Below are positions 48,201 through 62,935 of a stretch of DNA of 64,000 bases, in pieces. The notes beneath the pieces are model-generated. The model worked only from the letters and a program-made list of their open reading frames with translations. It did not search any database and was not told where the DNA came from. Position 1 is the stretch's first letter; each line of letters opens with the position of its first letter. The position numbers and the translations under genes were made by a program. Source of the DNA: Polytrichum commune. Taxonomy: Eukaryota > Streptophyta > Polytrichopsida > Polytrichales > Polytrichaceae. The DNA lies in the NCBI GenBank assembly GCA_950295325.1, contig OX485806.1, positions 54,307,169-54,371,168 of the forward strand, in the 5' to 3' direction.

Positions 48201-51200
48201 CATGCCAGAAATACTTGAATTGAGAATAACTGGATGGCTATGGGTCAGGAGATCTTGCACCCTATACATACTTACAACGTCAATGTGGAGGACTACTTCA
48301 CCCACACTGAGGGTGACCTTCTTGAGCTGTGTTACATGGATAAAATAATTATAGGAGTGTCTTAGTTATCATTACCAGGGCACACCATAATTTGACAGGC
48401 ATGTACTAACTGTATTATTATGCATCTAATCAAGCATCAATCCATCAGATGAGAACTCAACTCTGTTACAGATGATATTGTTAATGACAACCCTACAGTA
48501 TCCAGAAAGGGATAGGCTCTTCTGCACCCTTTCATGGAAAAGCTCACTGACAGGTTATCACAATTAGACTTTTCTTGATTTGGTCCCAGGAAAAACATCT
48601 TTGTGATTGAGGGAGGTCCAGATTTCAGCCCTTGAAAATCAAATTCAATAGGAGAAACTTGGTGCTTGTTTCTTCACTTAAGATGTGCAAATCAACTTCA
48701 AGTGAACATGGATTGGGCTGAAGGATTTAATGTGCAAAAGTCAATGTGCATCGGTAGCTGACTTGACAATCAATACCTACTTTGCAGATCTCTGACACTA
48801 GAGGATTTACAGTTGCATATAAATTTACTAAATAATAGAGGTGAATGCAAAATAACCATGAGATCATAGTACACACACTGATATTTGTAAGTTATCAATA
48901 GGACTCACTTGCAGAGAACATCCAATAACAAACTGACTTAAGGAAGTGCTATTTTCCAAACAGAAGGATACCTTCCATCCGTTTGCCCTCCTTTGCGACA
49001 GGGACAGCCACCATTACTGTCATTTGCTTTTGAATCTCCTTCTGCATGGTAACCAACTGCACCAATCCCAGACCACATTCACCCGGGATATAATTGTAGC
49101 ACGATGCCATGTAATGCAAATGATATGCATAATAGCCAAGAGGGTGGCTTTCATTTCAGGAAAAGAGAAAAAGGTCAGGGTAAAGCGAATGTAAACAGTC
49201 CAATCGCATTGCAAAAGCAGGTATTCACCTGATTCAGGGACTCTTGCATTGATGCCACCTGTGCAAGAAGAATGGGGTCAACTGGAGCAGGACTTGCTTG
49301 GGGTTGCGTTGGTATTGGAGCTGAATCTACACTCTGACTGGATCCACCTTCTGGCTTTGATCCAGAAGTTGATATGATAGCCATCTGTAATGACAATGGT
49401 ACAGAGGCAGGCCCAACTCCACCAACATTTGTCTTGTTCTTGTTCTTTCTCCCTTTCGCAACTGCAGACAACTGTGGAGGTAGTGAAGCGGCTTCAGTAA
49501 CCCCATCCCTGATTGCAAGGTCTTGCAGCTGCTCATTGACATCATCTCTCGGCAGGTTCAAAGACCTATCTGTGTCTTCAATATTTTCATTCATTTCACC
49601 CTGTAGGATTTCCTCTTCTGTATACATGTCAGGAAGGAACCCAGAATTGGACTTGCTCTCATGGTCAGTAGCCACATCATTTTCGACATACTCTTTTGCA
49701 ATTTCAGCAGCCTCCAGGGACTCTATTGAGGATGAGACTGCATTATCCTTCTCTAGAACAGTATTCTCAAAAGCCGTGCTGTGTCGCTCAAGTACTTCGT
49801 TGTCTAGGATAACATTGGACTCGAGAGCAATACAGCCCTCCAGGCTTGCACCACTTTTTGGACCTCGGGGTTTTCCATCCTTGGCATTCTGTTCTTGACC
49901 TACAGTTGAGGTGGGTGTACTATATGTTTCTGGAAACTTAGAGCCAACTGCAAGGTTCATAAGCTCTGATGGAGTTATCAGATGAAGCCCCTGGTGTCCA
50001 CCTTGCTGTGATTTTGCGCTGCCTGTTTCAGAAGATGCATCCTGCCTATCCATGTTTTCCTCTACAGAATTGCTGCTCGAGGAAGAATGACCCCTATCTA
50101 AAATTAGAATATTCTGTGGAGCGGCAAGAGCAGATGTTTCTTGTCTGCTATCAAAGGCATCTTCGGACTTTTGCTTGGCAGACATAGACCCCACAGGGAC
50201 ATAAAGCATATCTGGGCCTTCAGTTGGACTTCTTGGACGTGGTTGTCTTGCATATTGATTAGAGGTAGGCAGTTTCATGTTGCCTGCTGATGGGGCAACC
50301 TCTGACCTATGGACAAATTCCAAAGTAGGTGCATTACTGGACTGAGTCCCAGGTGGCAAACCAGAAGTAGGCTTGACATTATCAGCAGGAGCTTGTAAGA
50401 ATTTAGAAAAGTCCATCACAATACTCTTCTCCACATAATTTGCATTTGAGACCTCCCGATGACCAGCTTCAACAGGACTCCCAAACGCCGAGGAAACTGC
50501 TGGTCCCCTTGCAGGAATAATGACACTTGATGCAGAAATTGTTACATTGCTCAAACCAGATGATGATGTAGGTCCCATATCCATCAAATTAGGTGGCCCA
50601 TTTTCACAAGAAGCTAGACCAGTGCCTTCCTGTTGGAATGGCAAAGGCCGCTTCTCAGAACTAGCTGGAGAGTCTAGACTGGAGTCCACAGGAGAAAGCG
50701 GTACACACAGTGAAACATCCAACCCATACTGTTGTATAGCCTGAGTTTGCACGCAGTAAAGTTGCACCTTGCCTTCTCCAGTCTCTCCGACTGTCTCCTC
50801 AGTAACTGTCAAGCTCAAAATCGGCATTGTAACTGAGAACTCTGCCAGGTAGTTCATACGTGCAGAAGCTGGGCTGAGACCAAATTCAACATGGACTGCA
50901 TAAATTGAATTCCTCTTGGCATTGGCCAGCAAGATAAGGCTTGCCCGAGAGGCCACGACCAAGTGATTGAAGATTGAATTGTCATGTTTGCCTTCCAGAG
51001 CACCTGAGCTCTGAAATTCAAGGGTTTGTATGCATCGCCACAATCCCGTACCTGACCTTGAAGGTAATTCATCAGGGCTGTTTGTTGGAGCCCATAATTT
51101 CAATTCTCTATTTAAAGGTCCCTGGGACAACATTGTAGTAAACAAACAAATTAGCCAACTTCCTGCATGGAAGTCTTAACAGTTCCTCTCTGTACCCTTG

Positions 51201-53879
51201 CAAAGAAATATTCCAAATTAAATGCATGATAACAATTGTTCCTCTAACCAACAAACCCCTAACTTCAAACCAGACTGAAATGGTGCAACACATTGAGATA
51301 CTGTTAACCTTTACACCACTAAATAGGGAGCACAGAAGCATGGAGCTGTACCGCAGTAAGTAACACATGATAGTCAAGGTGTTGCGGTGCTGACAGAAAG
51401 GCCACTGAGGACACAGCCTCCCCTCCATGTGGACTAATACTTAACAAAGGTCTCTTCATATTGTCTCCCCATATGCGCACCTGAAATACAAATACATCCA
51501 CAGATATTTGTCAGCAAAACACAGCCACTGTTAGCATCAAGAAGTAACAAAAGACACAAGGTTTTGTTCCATAACTCAGAGGCAGGTCCAATCCAATGCT
51601 TTGAATGTAATTGAATGGGCAGAGAAGTCCTTACTGTGCCATCTTGCGACGCTGATGCCACACGAAACGAGGGAATAGATGACACTGCTAAGTCTGTAAC
51701 ATCTCCATGGTGAGATCCCAGTAGATGGACACCTTCTAATGGATTATCCACATGACAGACAATAGGCTGATCTGGTACAAAATAGCCCTGTGGTGCAGCC
51801 TGCTGTACCTTGATTACATTGATGCTTAGAACAAATTTCCCAATGGCCACCTCCAACACATCCTGCATTAGATTCATCCCAATCAGGCCAGTACAACACA
51901 AGGTAGACTTGCAGGATCTAACAGGAACAGGTTCATCACTAAACCTATACACAATACTCATGGCTTGTCCGCCTGCATGAATAACTAAGCTAATCTATTT
52001 GGTGAGAAAAGAAACTGACTATTGATCCACAGAAACTCAGATTATCAAATCTGACCTGCAATTGCAGACTCCAGCAGACAAGTGGATGGCAGGACTCCCA
52101 ATCTCCTTTGACTTGGATTGCTAGCAAAATCTGCTCGGTAATGAATACTTTGCCATCCTCTGCTGGACCTTCCAGAATCTTCCTCACAAATATCCGGCCA
52201 TCTGCGCTCGCACTGCAGTATCCACAAGCAACAACAGGTCATTCAAACCATGCCCAAAGCCAACCTCATTTCTAGTGGCTGAAAAAGTAGGTTCAGCTTC
52301 CCATTTCCATGAGAGGAAAGGAGGATCATCTTGGAAACTAATGGAGCAAGTGAACTGTATGGAGAAGAGTGTAGAAGAGGGGATCCATATCTCTCACCCC
52401 TTCATTCCTTGTGATAGGTCACTTGCAACCTCTATACAAATTCTTGGAGGGCGAGTAGGGGTTGCAGAGGTCGAACAGCCCCTACAGGATGCACTCCCTC
52501 TGTTTTAAGGTTATTCCCAGGGTTGATGCACCGTCTTTGGGTTTTTCTAGAGTATTGACAACTAAATCGCTGAGAATAAGGTAAGTGGATATTAAGATAT
52601 AGCAATTACCTAAAGAAATGAAGGAGTGAAGGAAATGGGATCCCCACTCATTAGATGCGTTCATGTACTTTCTTAATCGACACACTGTCTTGGTGTACAC
52701 TGAAAATGTCAATAGAAATGTAACTTAGTCGTGTAAAACTACTTCAAAAAATGGGAGCAAGACAAGTTCATGGTCCAAAACGGTCATCTTACCTAGCAAG
52801 AAGATGTACATCCTCTGCCAAGAACGCCATATCCGTGACTCTCTGTCACCACATACCACCCCTCCACTAATTAACATACCATCAGACAAAGAAATGTCAA
52901 ATCCTCATTTGCCTTGCCTTGCCCAATGTCATTTAGATAGATGGATACATAGATCTAGGCCAAAGATAACTACTGTTGAGAGTACCTGTGTATGACCTCG
53001 AAGGAGGGCTCTTAACGCTGTGTTTATATTAAGAATTCGGATTGTGCCTGCTCGCAATCCGTAGCAAATATACTTCTTGTTCACTGCGATCTGCCGGCCC
53101 ACGACTAAAACGGGATCTGATCCATAGACTGTAATAGGGCTCACTTCTAGCTGAGGTTGAGCTTCCCCAGGCTTGCGCACATCAATGTCGTAAACAACAT
53201 GTTCTCCCCAAAGATGTCGACCATTGGGTTGCTTGCCACTTGACAGCCTAGCTGACGAACTGGAGTTGATTGGGGCAGGTGGGGCCGTGGGCAATGCTGG
53301 AGATAGTGCAGGAGGGGGAACAGAAACATTTTGGCCGCTCCCATGAGACGACCGAGGCCTTTCGTTAGAATTTGGCTGAGTTCCTGATATCGAGGACCCC
53401 TCTTCACTGTTAATTGCTTCAGTTCCAGGGCTGGTGGTAAGAAGTGCCATTAGGCGGGCGCCATCCAGAGGCATTACTGACAGATTTGGCCCGCCACTGC
53501 CTTGAGGTGTAGAAGATATGGGGAGAGACGAAAGAGGAGGACTAGAATGTTGAAGAGAAGGGAGAGGACCAGGAGATAATAACTGTGCCTGCGGTTGTTG
53601 GTTATAAGGAGCACTCGTGAAGGTAGGAGAGCGCAATCCATGCTCCTGATGATAATGCATGTAAGGATGGTAGACAGGAGACTGTCCTTGCTGTTGTGGA
53701 GGTGCACTATACTGATAATTTTGTGGAGGCATGCTGGGAAAAGAACCAGGATTTGGGGGAAATTGATTGGCTGGATATGGTGGGTGAGATGTGTATTGGG
53801 GGAGAGGATATGGGCTTGGAGGCGGCTTGTTGAAAAAATTATGAATGTCGAAACCCCCTGATGGTCCTGTAGCGCCCAT
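45220..53879 (-). CDS. VCS: Enhancer of mRNA decapping 4 / VARICOSE (Ge-1) scaffold
   Basis: Thirteen in-phase coding exons: 53879-52986, 52842-52793, 52212-52056, 51862-51635, 51480-51352, 51121-49229, 49056-48972, 48093-47819, 47570-47451, 47331-47161, 47047-46892, 45839-45696 and 45525-45220. Total 4608 nt, 1535 aa, all with GT/AG borders and no lesion. Residues 1-200 are Pro-rich (start [20 protein letters not shown]). Residues ~225-560 hold WD40-like repeats ([38 protein letters not shown] across an intron, [10 protein letters not shown]). Residues ~600-1100 form a Ser/Glu-rich linker, and ~1130-1535 a helical Ge-1 C-terminus ending [13 protein letters not shown]...[10 protein letters not shown]. 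The family scaffolds DCP1/DCP2 decapping in cytoplasmic P-bodies. The gene is single and looks functional; it is longer than the roughly 1340 aa remembered for Arabidopsis VCS. Confidence 0.96.
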
Positions 53880-55098
53880 TACAAAAGTAATTCTATGCAA
53901 AGCTTGTGAAATGCTGACTCCTGCTTCTGAATCTAACAGCCAAATTCAGAATTAGATATAGATACAGTTTTCAACATTTACACAGGCAACAGGATAGGAT
54001 AGGAGGATACAACAACACACGCAAAAAAACAAAACGTGCGTACATGACAGACCAATGTAAAGATTAGAAGTCAATGCAATGCATTGTTATACTGAGAAAT
54101 CGTCAAACTTAGTTGCGAAATGCAGCACCAACATAAATTTGAGAATACTTGCACCCCAAACCCTTCCGTTCAGTTGCTTTACTAAAATATACACCAGTTT
54201 ATCATAAAAAGGTACCAGCAACCTGAAATAGTTCAGAAGAGTGGCCATGAAATGCTCACAACCACTGCAAATTAGTTTGAAGCCAGTTCAGATAGAGTGT
54301 CACTGACTTAAGTTCCTTGTACACACGTTATGATCTGGCAGTCTTGTAAAACATCGTCTTCCCCAAAATCTAACACAAAGCCCCAAACTCTTAATTCAGC
54401 TCCACATATTAGTTGTTCTAAATTCACAGTGCATGTCTTGCAAGTTAGAGTAACTAATTAAGCAGACTGTCACACCCAAGACAATTAATAAACACAACTC
54501 ATACCAAAATCACGTACATTTGCTTCATGTTTCTGAATGCACTCAAAAATCACTATGAGCCACTCTACAACAACCAACGTCGTCTTCCAATCCGCTAGCT
54601 TTCACCAACGTGCCCCTTCCGCAGGATGAGGGTTGACTTACCTTTAAGTGCACAAGCTTGAAGCGTCCAGCTCAGACACTCCAATACAACCAAAAGTGGG
54701 CATCGCAATTTAAATTAATTTGCAAGTAAGTTATCACACTTAACAGTAACTGATACCAACCAGGCAATCAACAGAAGAACGCATCCCTCTACTAACCAGG
54801 ACATCACTGCACTTTTGCACCACACCTTTGCGCTCAGCAGCACCTCAACTAGCACTCCAACTATTCCAACCTTCCAATCGAGCATCGTTCACATGAAACA
54901 ACTTAGCCCCTTCAACCTCTAATTGTTAACCCACAAAGGACATTCCAGTAAACCAACAAATACAATCACAGACGAGAACATCCCCCCTACATCCACCCTC
55001 TCCTTCACCGCCCATGCCATTAATCCGTGCGCCGCCTACACCTCATTCAGAACCGAGAGCATAACCAGAAGCCCTACACGCAAACCTTAGGGTTTACC
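53880..55098 (-). promoter_or_regulatory. Predicted 5' UTR intron and leader of EDC4
   Basis: Upstream of the start codon a 5' leader exon (53932-53880) is preceded by a good acceptor (GGCTGTTAG/ATTCAG). A matching donor, GCGCAAG/GTAAACC, lies at 55098/55097, predicting a leader intron of about 1.16 kb. No upstream in-frame coding sequence is needed. Transcription start is probably within about 300 bp beyond 55100. This is inferred from splice signals alone. Confidence 0.5.
55087..55095 (-). promoter_or_regulatory. Telo-box AAACCCTAA at the EDC4 leader intron donor
   Basis: The minus strand reads GTAAACCCTAAGG, so a telo-box overlaps the predicted 5' splice donor of the leader intron. Telo-boxes near transcription starts are known in plant translation and growth genes. 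Confidence 0.45.
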
Positions 55099-55399
55099 TT
55101 GCGCATTGATCGATTGCTCACGGCATAAGAGTATGGAAGGAGCCCTGATATCTCCTGCGCGACAGCTAATACCTTCAGGCATACAGAAATTGACTAAATA
55201 GAATCGAACAGACAACAAACGCTGCCACAGAAGTGCCGTGGACAAGGAAAAGGAACCACCTTGACTAGCATAACTTAGAAGGAGGCAGTTTAGTGAGGGG
55301 CTGGGATTGAGGGCCTCGGCGTGAGGAGGCCGGTGCTGGGCAGGGCAGCCACAAAGTTTTGGCACTTGGAACAAGGATGCAGATTTTTATTTATTGTTG

Positions 55400-58300
55400 A
55401 GTTTCATGCTTGAATATGACCAGATGTGCCCTATGCCTAGCCTGGGTTGGTTTTTGTAGGCTTTGTGGCTATGAATGATGTTTGCTGGACTCAAACTACC
55501 TTGGACTCGTGTCATCCCCATAAGTTGCACATGTTCACTTGTGCACATCTTGGGCCACCTCAACCCCCATAAGTTCAATGAACCAATATGAATTGCATGC
55601 ATTATGGTTCCTCACACATCATATATGCATAAAAAATGTGCTCTATATTATTTTACCACATTGCATCATATAACAAGGACATTATCCACGTTTCCTTGGT
55701 CCTTTCCTCGTCATCTCCAGGTGAGGTTCAATGTGGATGAGACTAATTTAATTGTATTTAATTAAAGTACTGCAATGCTCCACCCAACCATTGACAATGA
55801 TATGTGAGTTAGGTAATGCAAAACAAAAACCAAATGATATTTGTTATATTTATTTAGGATATGATTTGTATTGTCAAATGTGTATAGATTTGAATTTGGA
55901 TATTGAGATCGATAAGTTGTTTATTTGGTTATTGACATATACCAAGGGGGCAATGAAAATTGCCACTTGTAAGTTCATTTTTTACAATCATTTTCATCAT
56001 AATAATAATACATCATGTTTTGTGATAATGCCCTATATGATCTTAAATGGAAGAATTTAAGGGTAAAATGATTGTTTGAAGGCGTTGGAGTTCAAAGTCA
56101 AATCAAAGATGTATTATAAAATGTCATTTGATTCTAATGATTGCATTGGAATGACTATACAAAATAAAGTTGTATAAGGTGAATTTAAAAATACATCCAT
56201 ATAGTTGGAACTAGCAACATAATTGTTGATACTCAACAAATAATTTTAAGAGGCATTTGACTACAAAAATATAGACTAATTGATATGGCTTCTTGAGTAA
56301 GATTCAAAAAGAATCATTGCCTTGCAAACCCTTGATATTCAATGTTCTTGATGGATTTATTATTTGTCAAACCCCTAGGCTACAACTGGTGTATGTTTAA
56401 AAAAACAAAAAAACTCTACATATTGAGTTTTGACCTTCAAGATTGTTCAGATGTCTACAATTGTGTACACAACACAATATCAAGACAAAACGCCTTCGTA
56501 TGAGTATTAGAGCAATGTCAGTGGATGAATATGAAAGATCCCAAGGCAAACGATATAGAATGTGGAAGCGGCAAATCCAAATCATCTTCAATTGAGTCAA
56601 AAGATGCACTTAAAACTTGGCAACCAAAACATCCTACCACAACTTTTACAAATATGAACATCATGTTCAATGCAACTTTTACAAATATGAACATCATGTT
56701 TCATTGGATGCAATTAGTCCACTGTAAGTTTCAGTGCACCCCTCTAGTTTTCAAGATTTCAAACCCCAGAAGATTCCAGACAAATTTGATTTAAACTCAA
56801 ACACCAAAGGTGACGAAAAAGAATAAGAAAAACACATTTTCCAAACATGTAAGGCACATCCATGGGGGTATATGTGGATTTTTAAAGCTTGTTGGAAAGC
56901 AAAGAAGCCATGGTAATGCATCTTCAACCTCAAGATGGACCATAATTGGGAATCATGATATTTTCCATATGCATGCATTTTGCAATTTTAAAATCAGTGG
57001 GTTGTAGTTTTATGAGGTCATCGATAATTTGAATTTTTGAAGAAATTGGAATGCAATGCTGATCATAGATCCATCATGCCACTTTGTGAGGCTCAGCAAA
57101 TAGCATTGGCAATTAACCCCATGCCACATGATAGAGTCTTGTATCATTTTACAACTATTTTTTTTATGGTGGATCTTAAAAATGCAAACTATGAAGCAAA
57201 TTTTATATTGCATGCCTGCCCTGTTAGGATGAAGAACCGTCATAGTACACAAAAATAACCTAATTCCAATTTCAATTTTTGATACAATTCACTTGCTTGG
57301 GTATTTCTTAAATGGACATTGTTGTGACTATAGTACGACATCCAAACACTTGGGCAAGTTCTACATAATGTACACCTTAAATGAGGTCATCACTATAAAA
57401 ACAAATGCATGAAAATAATCCAACCAAAACATGAGGGTCTAATTTGTAAGAGGCCTAGTAATTTATAAGGTTGTAATATTTTAGGACAAAGTATATCATG
57501 AAGGTGATAGTTTTCTTAGATAGTTGCTTTCCCTGTCCACATATTTTTGTGCATATTATATTTATTTATTTCTAAAAATCATTCAATAGATGAGGTTGAA
57601 AGATTTTGTACAACTTGTAGTTGGACATGTTGTGAGAATATTTTCTTACAATCGAATGTGAAATTGAATTTGTTGAGGCTATAACATATGAGTCCACATA
57701 TAAATCTATCTATCAAACACATGCTCAATTTTGTAATGCTCTTCAATGAAAGACCAACTAGCCAAATGTTAGCTAAATGTCACAAAATATCATCGTGATA
57801 CATTGTAAGTACAACAATGTGTGGGATGGGTTTCTTAAAACAAATATGCAATCTAAAGTGCTTAACGTTATAGTTGAGGTTGCACACACCCGATGCATTG
57901 ATGTGTGAATCTCTATGCCATCATGGATTGGTCGACTATCACATAACAATTAAAAAAAATGTCAGATAGATGAATTTTAAGTTTGGATTGATTTCTGTAA
58001 GGATCTCAATATTTTATATGTTTTTTCAACTCTAAACCTTCTATATTAATAAACACATTTGTAAGCCTTCATGAACTTCATTGTACCCTTATATGGATAA
58101 TGAGGTCTATACAAATTTTGTGTATTATCTACTATGGAAATCAAGCTCATGATAGGTCTAAAGTGGTCAACATCACTTGCAATATGACAAGGTCATATAA
58201 ACCATGTCTATCACAAAAATGGCAACTTTGTCACATTTTGGACGTTTTCACCAATCTTTGCAAAAAAATACTTGAAAGTGTATAATAAGTTTTGCAATTT

Positions 58301-60380
58301 CACCATGAATGAGAGAGAAAGAGAGTGTGTGTGAATGTATGTGTGTTAAAGATTTTGAAACATTCTTTTTTACACAACAATCCATCAAAAAAACCAATTT
58401 CAAATATGTAGTCCATCACATGACCAATCATAATTTTTGGTAAAGATGAATAGTTTGCCCATATTACAATATGCATGTATGCCAACATAATAAAATTGTA
58501 GATTTTGGATGCTTGGTGGTTCCATGTTGAGATGTACGTAGTTATATGATTTTTTATGGATGATATTTGAAAAGGAAAATTTGTTGAGCCATATGTATGG
58601 GTGTGGGGTTTCTATGTGTTTTTTTGGAGGGTTTAGTAGCCTTGTGATTTTATCAAGGAATTTTAAGGTCTAGTCAAAGTCTAGTTGATGTTGTAGGTGT
58701 ATGTCACATGTTTCAATGAAAAGATCGATTATTACAATAAATGCATTAATGATTATTGGAAGAGGGTGGCTAACAAGTTGTTGTATGTAAATGTGTAGGT
58801 TTGGAGTGAAAGCAATTATGTACATTTTGGGGGTATGTGGATTGGGAGAAAATTTTGATGGTTTTAGCTAGATGTTGATATTCTAGTTGGAGTTTTTTTG
58901 TTCGGCAGAAAAAAAATTGTTTGACTTCCTCTATGGATATTTGGGCGTGTTTGTAGAAGATTCAATATTGGTCCATTTTTTGTTTCTATATCTCCACAAT
59001 TTACAAAAAAATGATTAGGATTAAAGTATATTTTCAATGTGTTTAATTTTGGTAATCTAGTGTTGAATCTCGTTGGATGATAATTTTTTTGGCATTGGTG
59101 GAGTGTGTTGTTTGTGTATACATTCATCTTATCCGATCTCATGATGATTTTGTTCAGTGTTTCTTGTCAGGATATGACCCTAAACCCTGAATTTTTAAAC
59201 CAAGCTAGCAAGTGTCAGAGATATGAGGGATTGACTAAGTGAATATAGAGACATTGAGCAAGTGTAAAGACATCAGATGAATTTAGTGACATATGAGATC
59301 AAATACCCAAGCAACAATTGAGGAAAACCAAAAAGTCCCCACAATTATGTAGTAGCGACCATGCAACTCACTTTGAAGGCAACCATAGGGTAGGGCCATC
59401 TGCCTCAAGAAAAATTGAAAATCTACAAAAAAAACTTCTTCAAAACATTCAATAAACAATTTAGCAACATGAGGTTGATTTCAACTTTGAAAATCTGGCA
59501 CAATAATTGATATGTAATCAAACCAAACATTCATATACCCAATCCCAACTTCCAACACCAACAATAATTTAATTGCCCATTTGACCATCGGTACTAGTTA
59601 CACCCAAACAAATCAAAATAAAGGAGTTGCAAAGCTACGTGGTGAGTGGTAACCTATGAGCAATTTAGAATGAGAAAAACCTTTGAAAATTAACCCACTG
59701 GGTGAAAATACGGTCAAGTGGACACCTATTGAACGTTGCATAGGTTTAAATAAAAATGATTCAAAAATATATACTAAGTTTAAATTTTATGAAGAAAAAA
59801 TCATAAATAATATTAAAACACATTGATCCGCAACGCCAAAATATTTCAAATAAAATCTACATATCCTAGAAGATAGTAAAAATGGTTTGTAAATAGGTGA
59901 TATTGAAGACATAATTGTGTAGAAAATGTTTTAAGTAAGATACAATACATTAGATTGATGTTTTTCTAAAGTATATAGTAAATTCAACGAATACAAAAAA
60001 TCCAATTTCAAATTATTTAAGGAAATTTAACATTTTTTAGCATTTTTAAAATCATAAGATTTGAGGATCTCAACTTGATATTAGATGCTTGAGTATTTAA
60101 CAAAAAATAAAAGCATCTATGAAGAAACCAAGTTAAAAAAACATTTTTCTACTATTTTAGGCGTTTAATAAAAAAATTGTATGGTTGAAGTATATCGAAG
60201 TAGGGGGAGAAGAACTTAAGATTTATTGCAAAAACATACAATCTTCACCTTACACAAGCTTTCTCCACACACTCACTCACAAGATTTGACTTGGCAAGAA
60301 TGCCAAACCAAGGAGGAGGATCCTCATTGAGAAACCTTCATTTTCACATCTAGATTCATCCATCCAAACCTAAATGAATG
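55400..60380. other. Long AT-rich intergenic region, no gene
   Basis: No frame with a recognisable domain on either strand. A short perfect-like tandem duplication of about 33 bp (CAACTTTTACAAATATGAAC...) lies at 56640-56706. The remainder shows only simple AT-rich sequence and unassigned old repeat material. Confidence 0.5.
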
Positions 60381-60913
60381 AAGCCCAATGGATAAGGTGC
60401 GGCCGCCGACGCCGCATACCGTGACAACTGTCATGTAAATAGCGATCGTGTGCCACTGCAACTCGAGTACCAACCACCACTAACAAACAACACTAAAACA
60501 TAGCAAAGTCACACATAAACAACACACCTCGACATGCCCCCCCTCACCTGACTATGAAGTCCCGCCAAACAGCTAGGACCAAAGCCAATCCAAATGGCAA
60601 GGATAATAAAAGATTGCTCCGCAACTAACTAGTGTGGTGAATGTTATTCCAAGGAACTGTAGGTTGGGTGCAATGTGAGCCCCATCCTTAATCGCCTCTG
60701 ATGTTTGGCCATCAGATTCCAAAGAATTAAATCCACCGCCTCATGTTGATTGCGTCTCTAAGCCATAACTCCTTATTTTCCATTTGGGCATGTACACGAT
60801 GATGAAAACTACACATGATAATTAAGTACGATTGGTGGAAGCACCAAGTACCAAAGATCCTCGACAGTGAGGACAACTCCACTGTCTAGATGGTAGAGAA
60901 GTCAAGGGTGGCC
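60381..60913. other. 3' flank of the gypsy remnant, possible LTR material
   Basis: Higher GC than the preceding DNA, with a GGCCGCCGACGCCGC patch at 60400. It lies downstream of pol, where a 3' untranslated region or LTR would be expected. No paired LTR is present in the window, so its ends cannot be set. Confidence 0.35.
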
Positions 60914-62935
60914 TCAAGCATGCCATGTGCCAACCACGTTGACACTGATCACACAAAGCATAGTAGCCGTTCCTTTCTTCTCTCCACACACAAAACATGG
61001 AAGACCCTCTGGCACGACAACCAATTTAGGATGAACTGTACCCTCAATGGGTAGATGACATGGGGCACAGTTTTTGGAATGCTCGCAACACTCCCTGCCA
61101 TCCTTACCTTCCAACAGTAACAAACCACTCGGCAACACCTCTTTCACCCGAAGGATAGTGCGTCCCGCCCTGACATGCAATGTCATAGGCGCCTCACATT
61201 GGAGATAAACATAATCCCCCTGTTGGAATCTCCGCAACTGAGGTCGGTAAGCACCACTGCAAATGCATGCATAATGCAATGTGTCACAGTGCTGAGCAAT
61301 GGACAAATTCTCCATGGGCATAGGCATGGCCCTCTGGAAGAATAGAGCCCGCTCCTGCAAACACTCTGCCCAAATGTTTGGGTCATCCAAGTCCATAACA
61401 TGAGCTAACTTTTCTCGGATAGAACTTGGGAGTATAGGCTCACGTCCATACAACAACTGATATGGGCTGTAAGACGCCAAAGAGGCATGCCTACTAAATT
61501 GATAGCCCATAGCAATCCAAGACAACATAAGGTCCCAATCCCGGTGGCTTCCTCGAAGTAATCCATACTTCCTCAAGCTACGTTTGGTTGTCTGAACAAC
61601 CCGTTCAGCCAAACCATCCGCCTCTGGATGATCCCGAGAGGTGGTGGGGTGATCTATGAGCGCCTTAGTGCACAAGTCCTCAAAAGCACCGAAGAACTCC
61701 CTCCCTTGGTCCGTCAATACCTCAGCCGGTGCTCCAAAACGTGCCAACACACGATCCAAAAAGGCGGCCGCGGCCAACTCTGCAGAGTTTTGGGGAAAAA
61801 CAACAAATTCAATCCACTTGCTAAAATATTTCATCATCACGAACACGTACTTTGCTCCACGTGGCATGACAACCAACGGTCCTGCAAAGTCCAGCGACCA
61901 ACGGTCGCCCTATCCCATGATAGGTAAAGGTTGTAACTGAGGTGACAAGGTGTTAAAGCTAGACCTGACTCGGTTACAAACTTCACACCTCTCGACATAA
62001 GCAACCACCTGTTGATACATGTTAGTCCACCAATATTGGCCACGCAACATCGAATGTGTCTTGCGTATGCCAAAATGGCCAAGTTCCTCGTGCACTTGTT
62101 GCACCAAGAAGGCCCTTTGATTCGGCCTAGGGACAATGCGCCTTGTCCCATCCGACCACAATCGAAATAACAAACTGTTCTCCCAACGGAACCTTGTTAT
62201 TTGATGTCCAATCCTATCCCTTTCCATTGCCGATGTCGACGAAGGAAATATCCCTTGCTGAAGCTTATGCCATACGGGAAGATTTTCCCATATATCCACA
62301 ATAGCTTGAGGTCGATCAGTCTCATCATCCGAGCCCTGTATCGGAATCTCAATAGATGCACCAGAAAATAAAGTGAAGTAAACAGCCGCGTACCAACGTG
62401 GAACCGCCTCTCGATCACAATCTCCATGCCACCTAGCCCCGGTCAAATCCTCATCCGAAGGACTTGGATTGCGTGAGAGTCCATATGCATCCAGGTTGGT
62501 AATCCCAGCACGGTGTACCTCTTCAAAGTCATACTCCTGGAGCAACAAATCCCACATGGTGAGCTTGCCAGTAAGCTTATCCGACTCCATAAGCCACCGT
62601 AACGGTTGATGGTCAATTACCAAAGTAAAGTGTTGACCATGAAGATATGGCCGGAAATGGGCAATAGGCCACACCGCCGCCAATGCTTCTCCCTCATAAG
62701 ATGAATAATTGGCATCCGTCGTATTGTTGCTTCGCGACGTGTAAGCAACAACATACTCCCGGCCAAAGTCATCCTTCTGAGTGAGAACTGCTTCCAAGCC
62801 CAATGAGCTCCAATCCATATGCAACTGGAAATATTTGGAGACATCTGGACGTCGAAGCACTGGAGCCGTACCCAGTCTTTGCTTCAACGTTTCGAGTGTT
62901 TGTTGTTGCTCACGACCCCAAGTCTAATGTTGGTC
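60914..62935 (-). pseudogene. Ty3/gypsy pol fragment: RNase H and integrase
   Basis: One minus-strand frame from about 62935 to 60914, broken by a single in-frame TAG at 61910-61912. First comes an RNase H domain (62900-62450: FQLHMDWSSLGLEAVLTQ, YSSYEGEALAAVW, LVIDHQPLRWLM). Next is the integrase zinc region (about 62110-61960: HEELGHFGIRKTHSML...CEVC). Then the integrase core, with Asp in DRWSLDFAGPL, Asp in LTDQGREFFG and Glu in ADGLAERVVQ, then SPYQLLYGREPI and a C-terminal tail. Order RNase H then integrase is Ty3/gypsy. The reverse transcriptase that should precede RNase H is absent, so the element is internally deleted. Confidence 0.88.

Noticed and set aside
49374..49898. 174-residue plus-strand frame
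   Set aside because: Antisense shadow of EDC4 exon 6.
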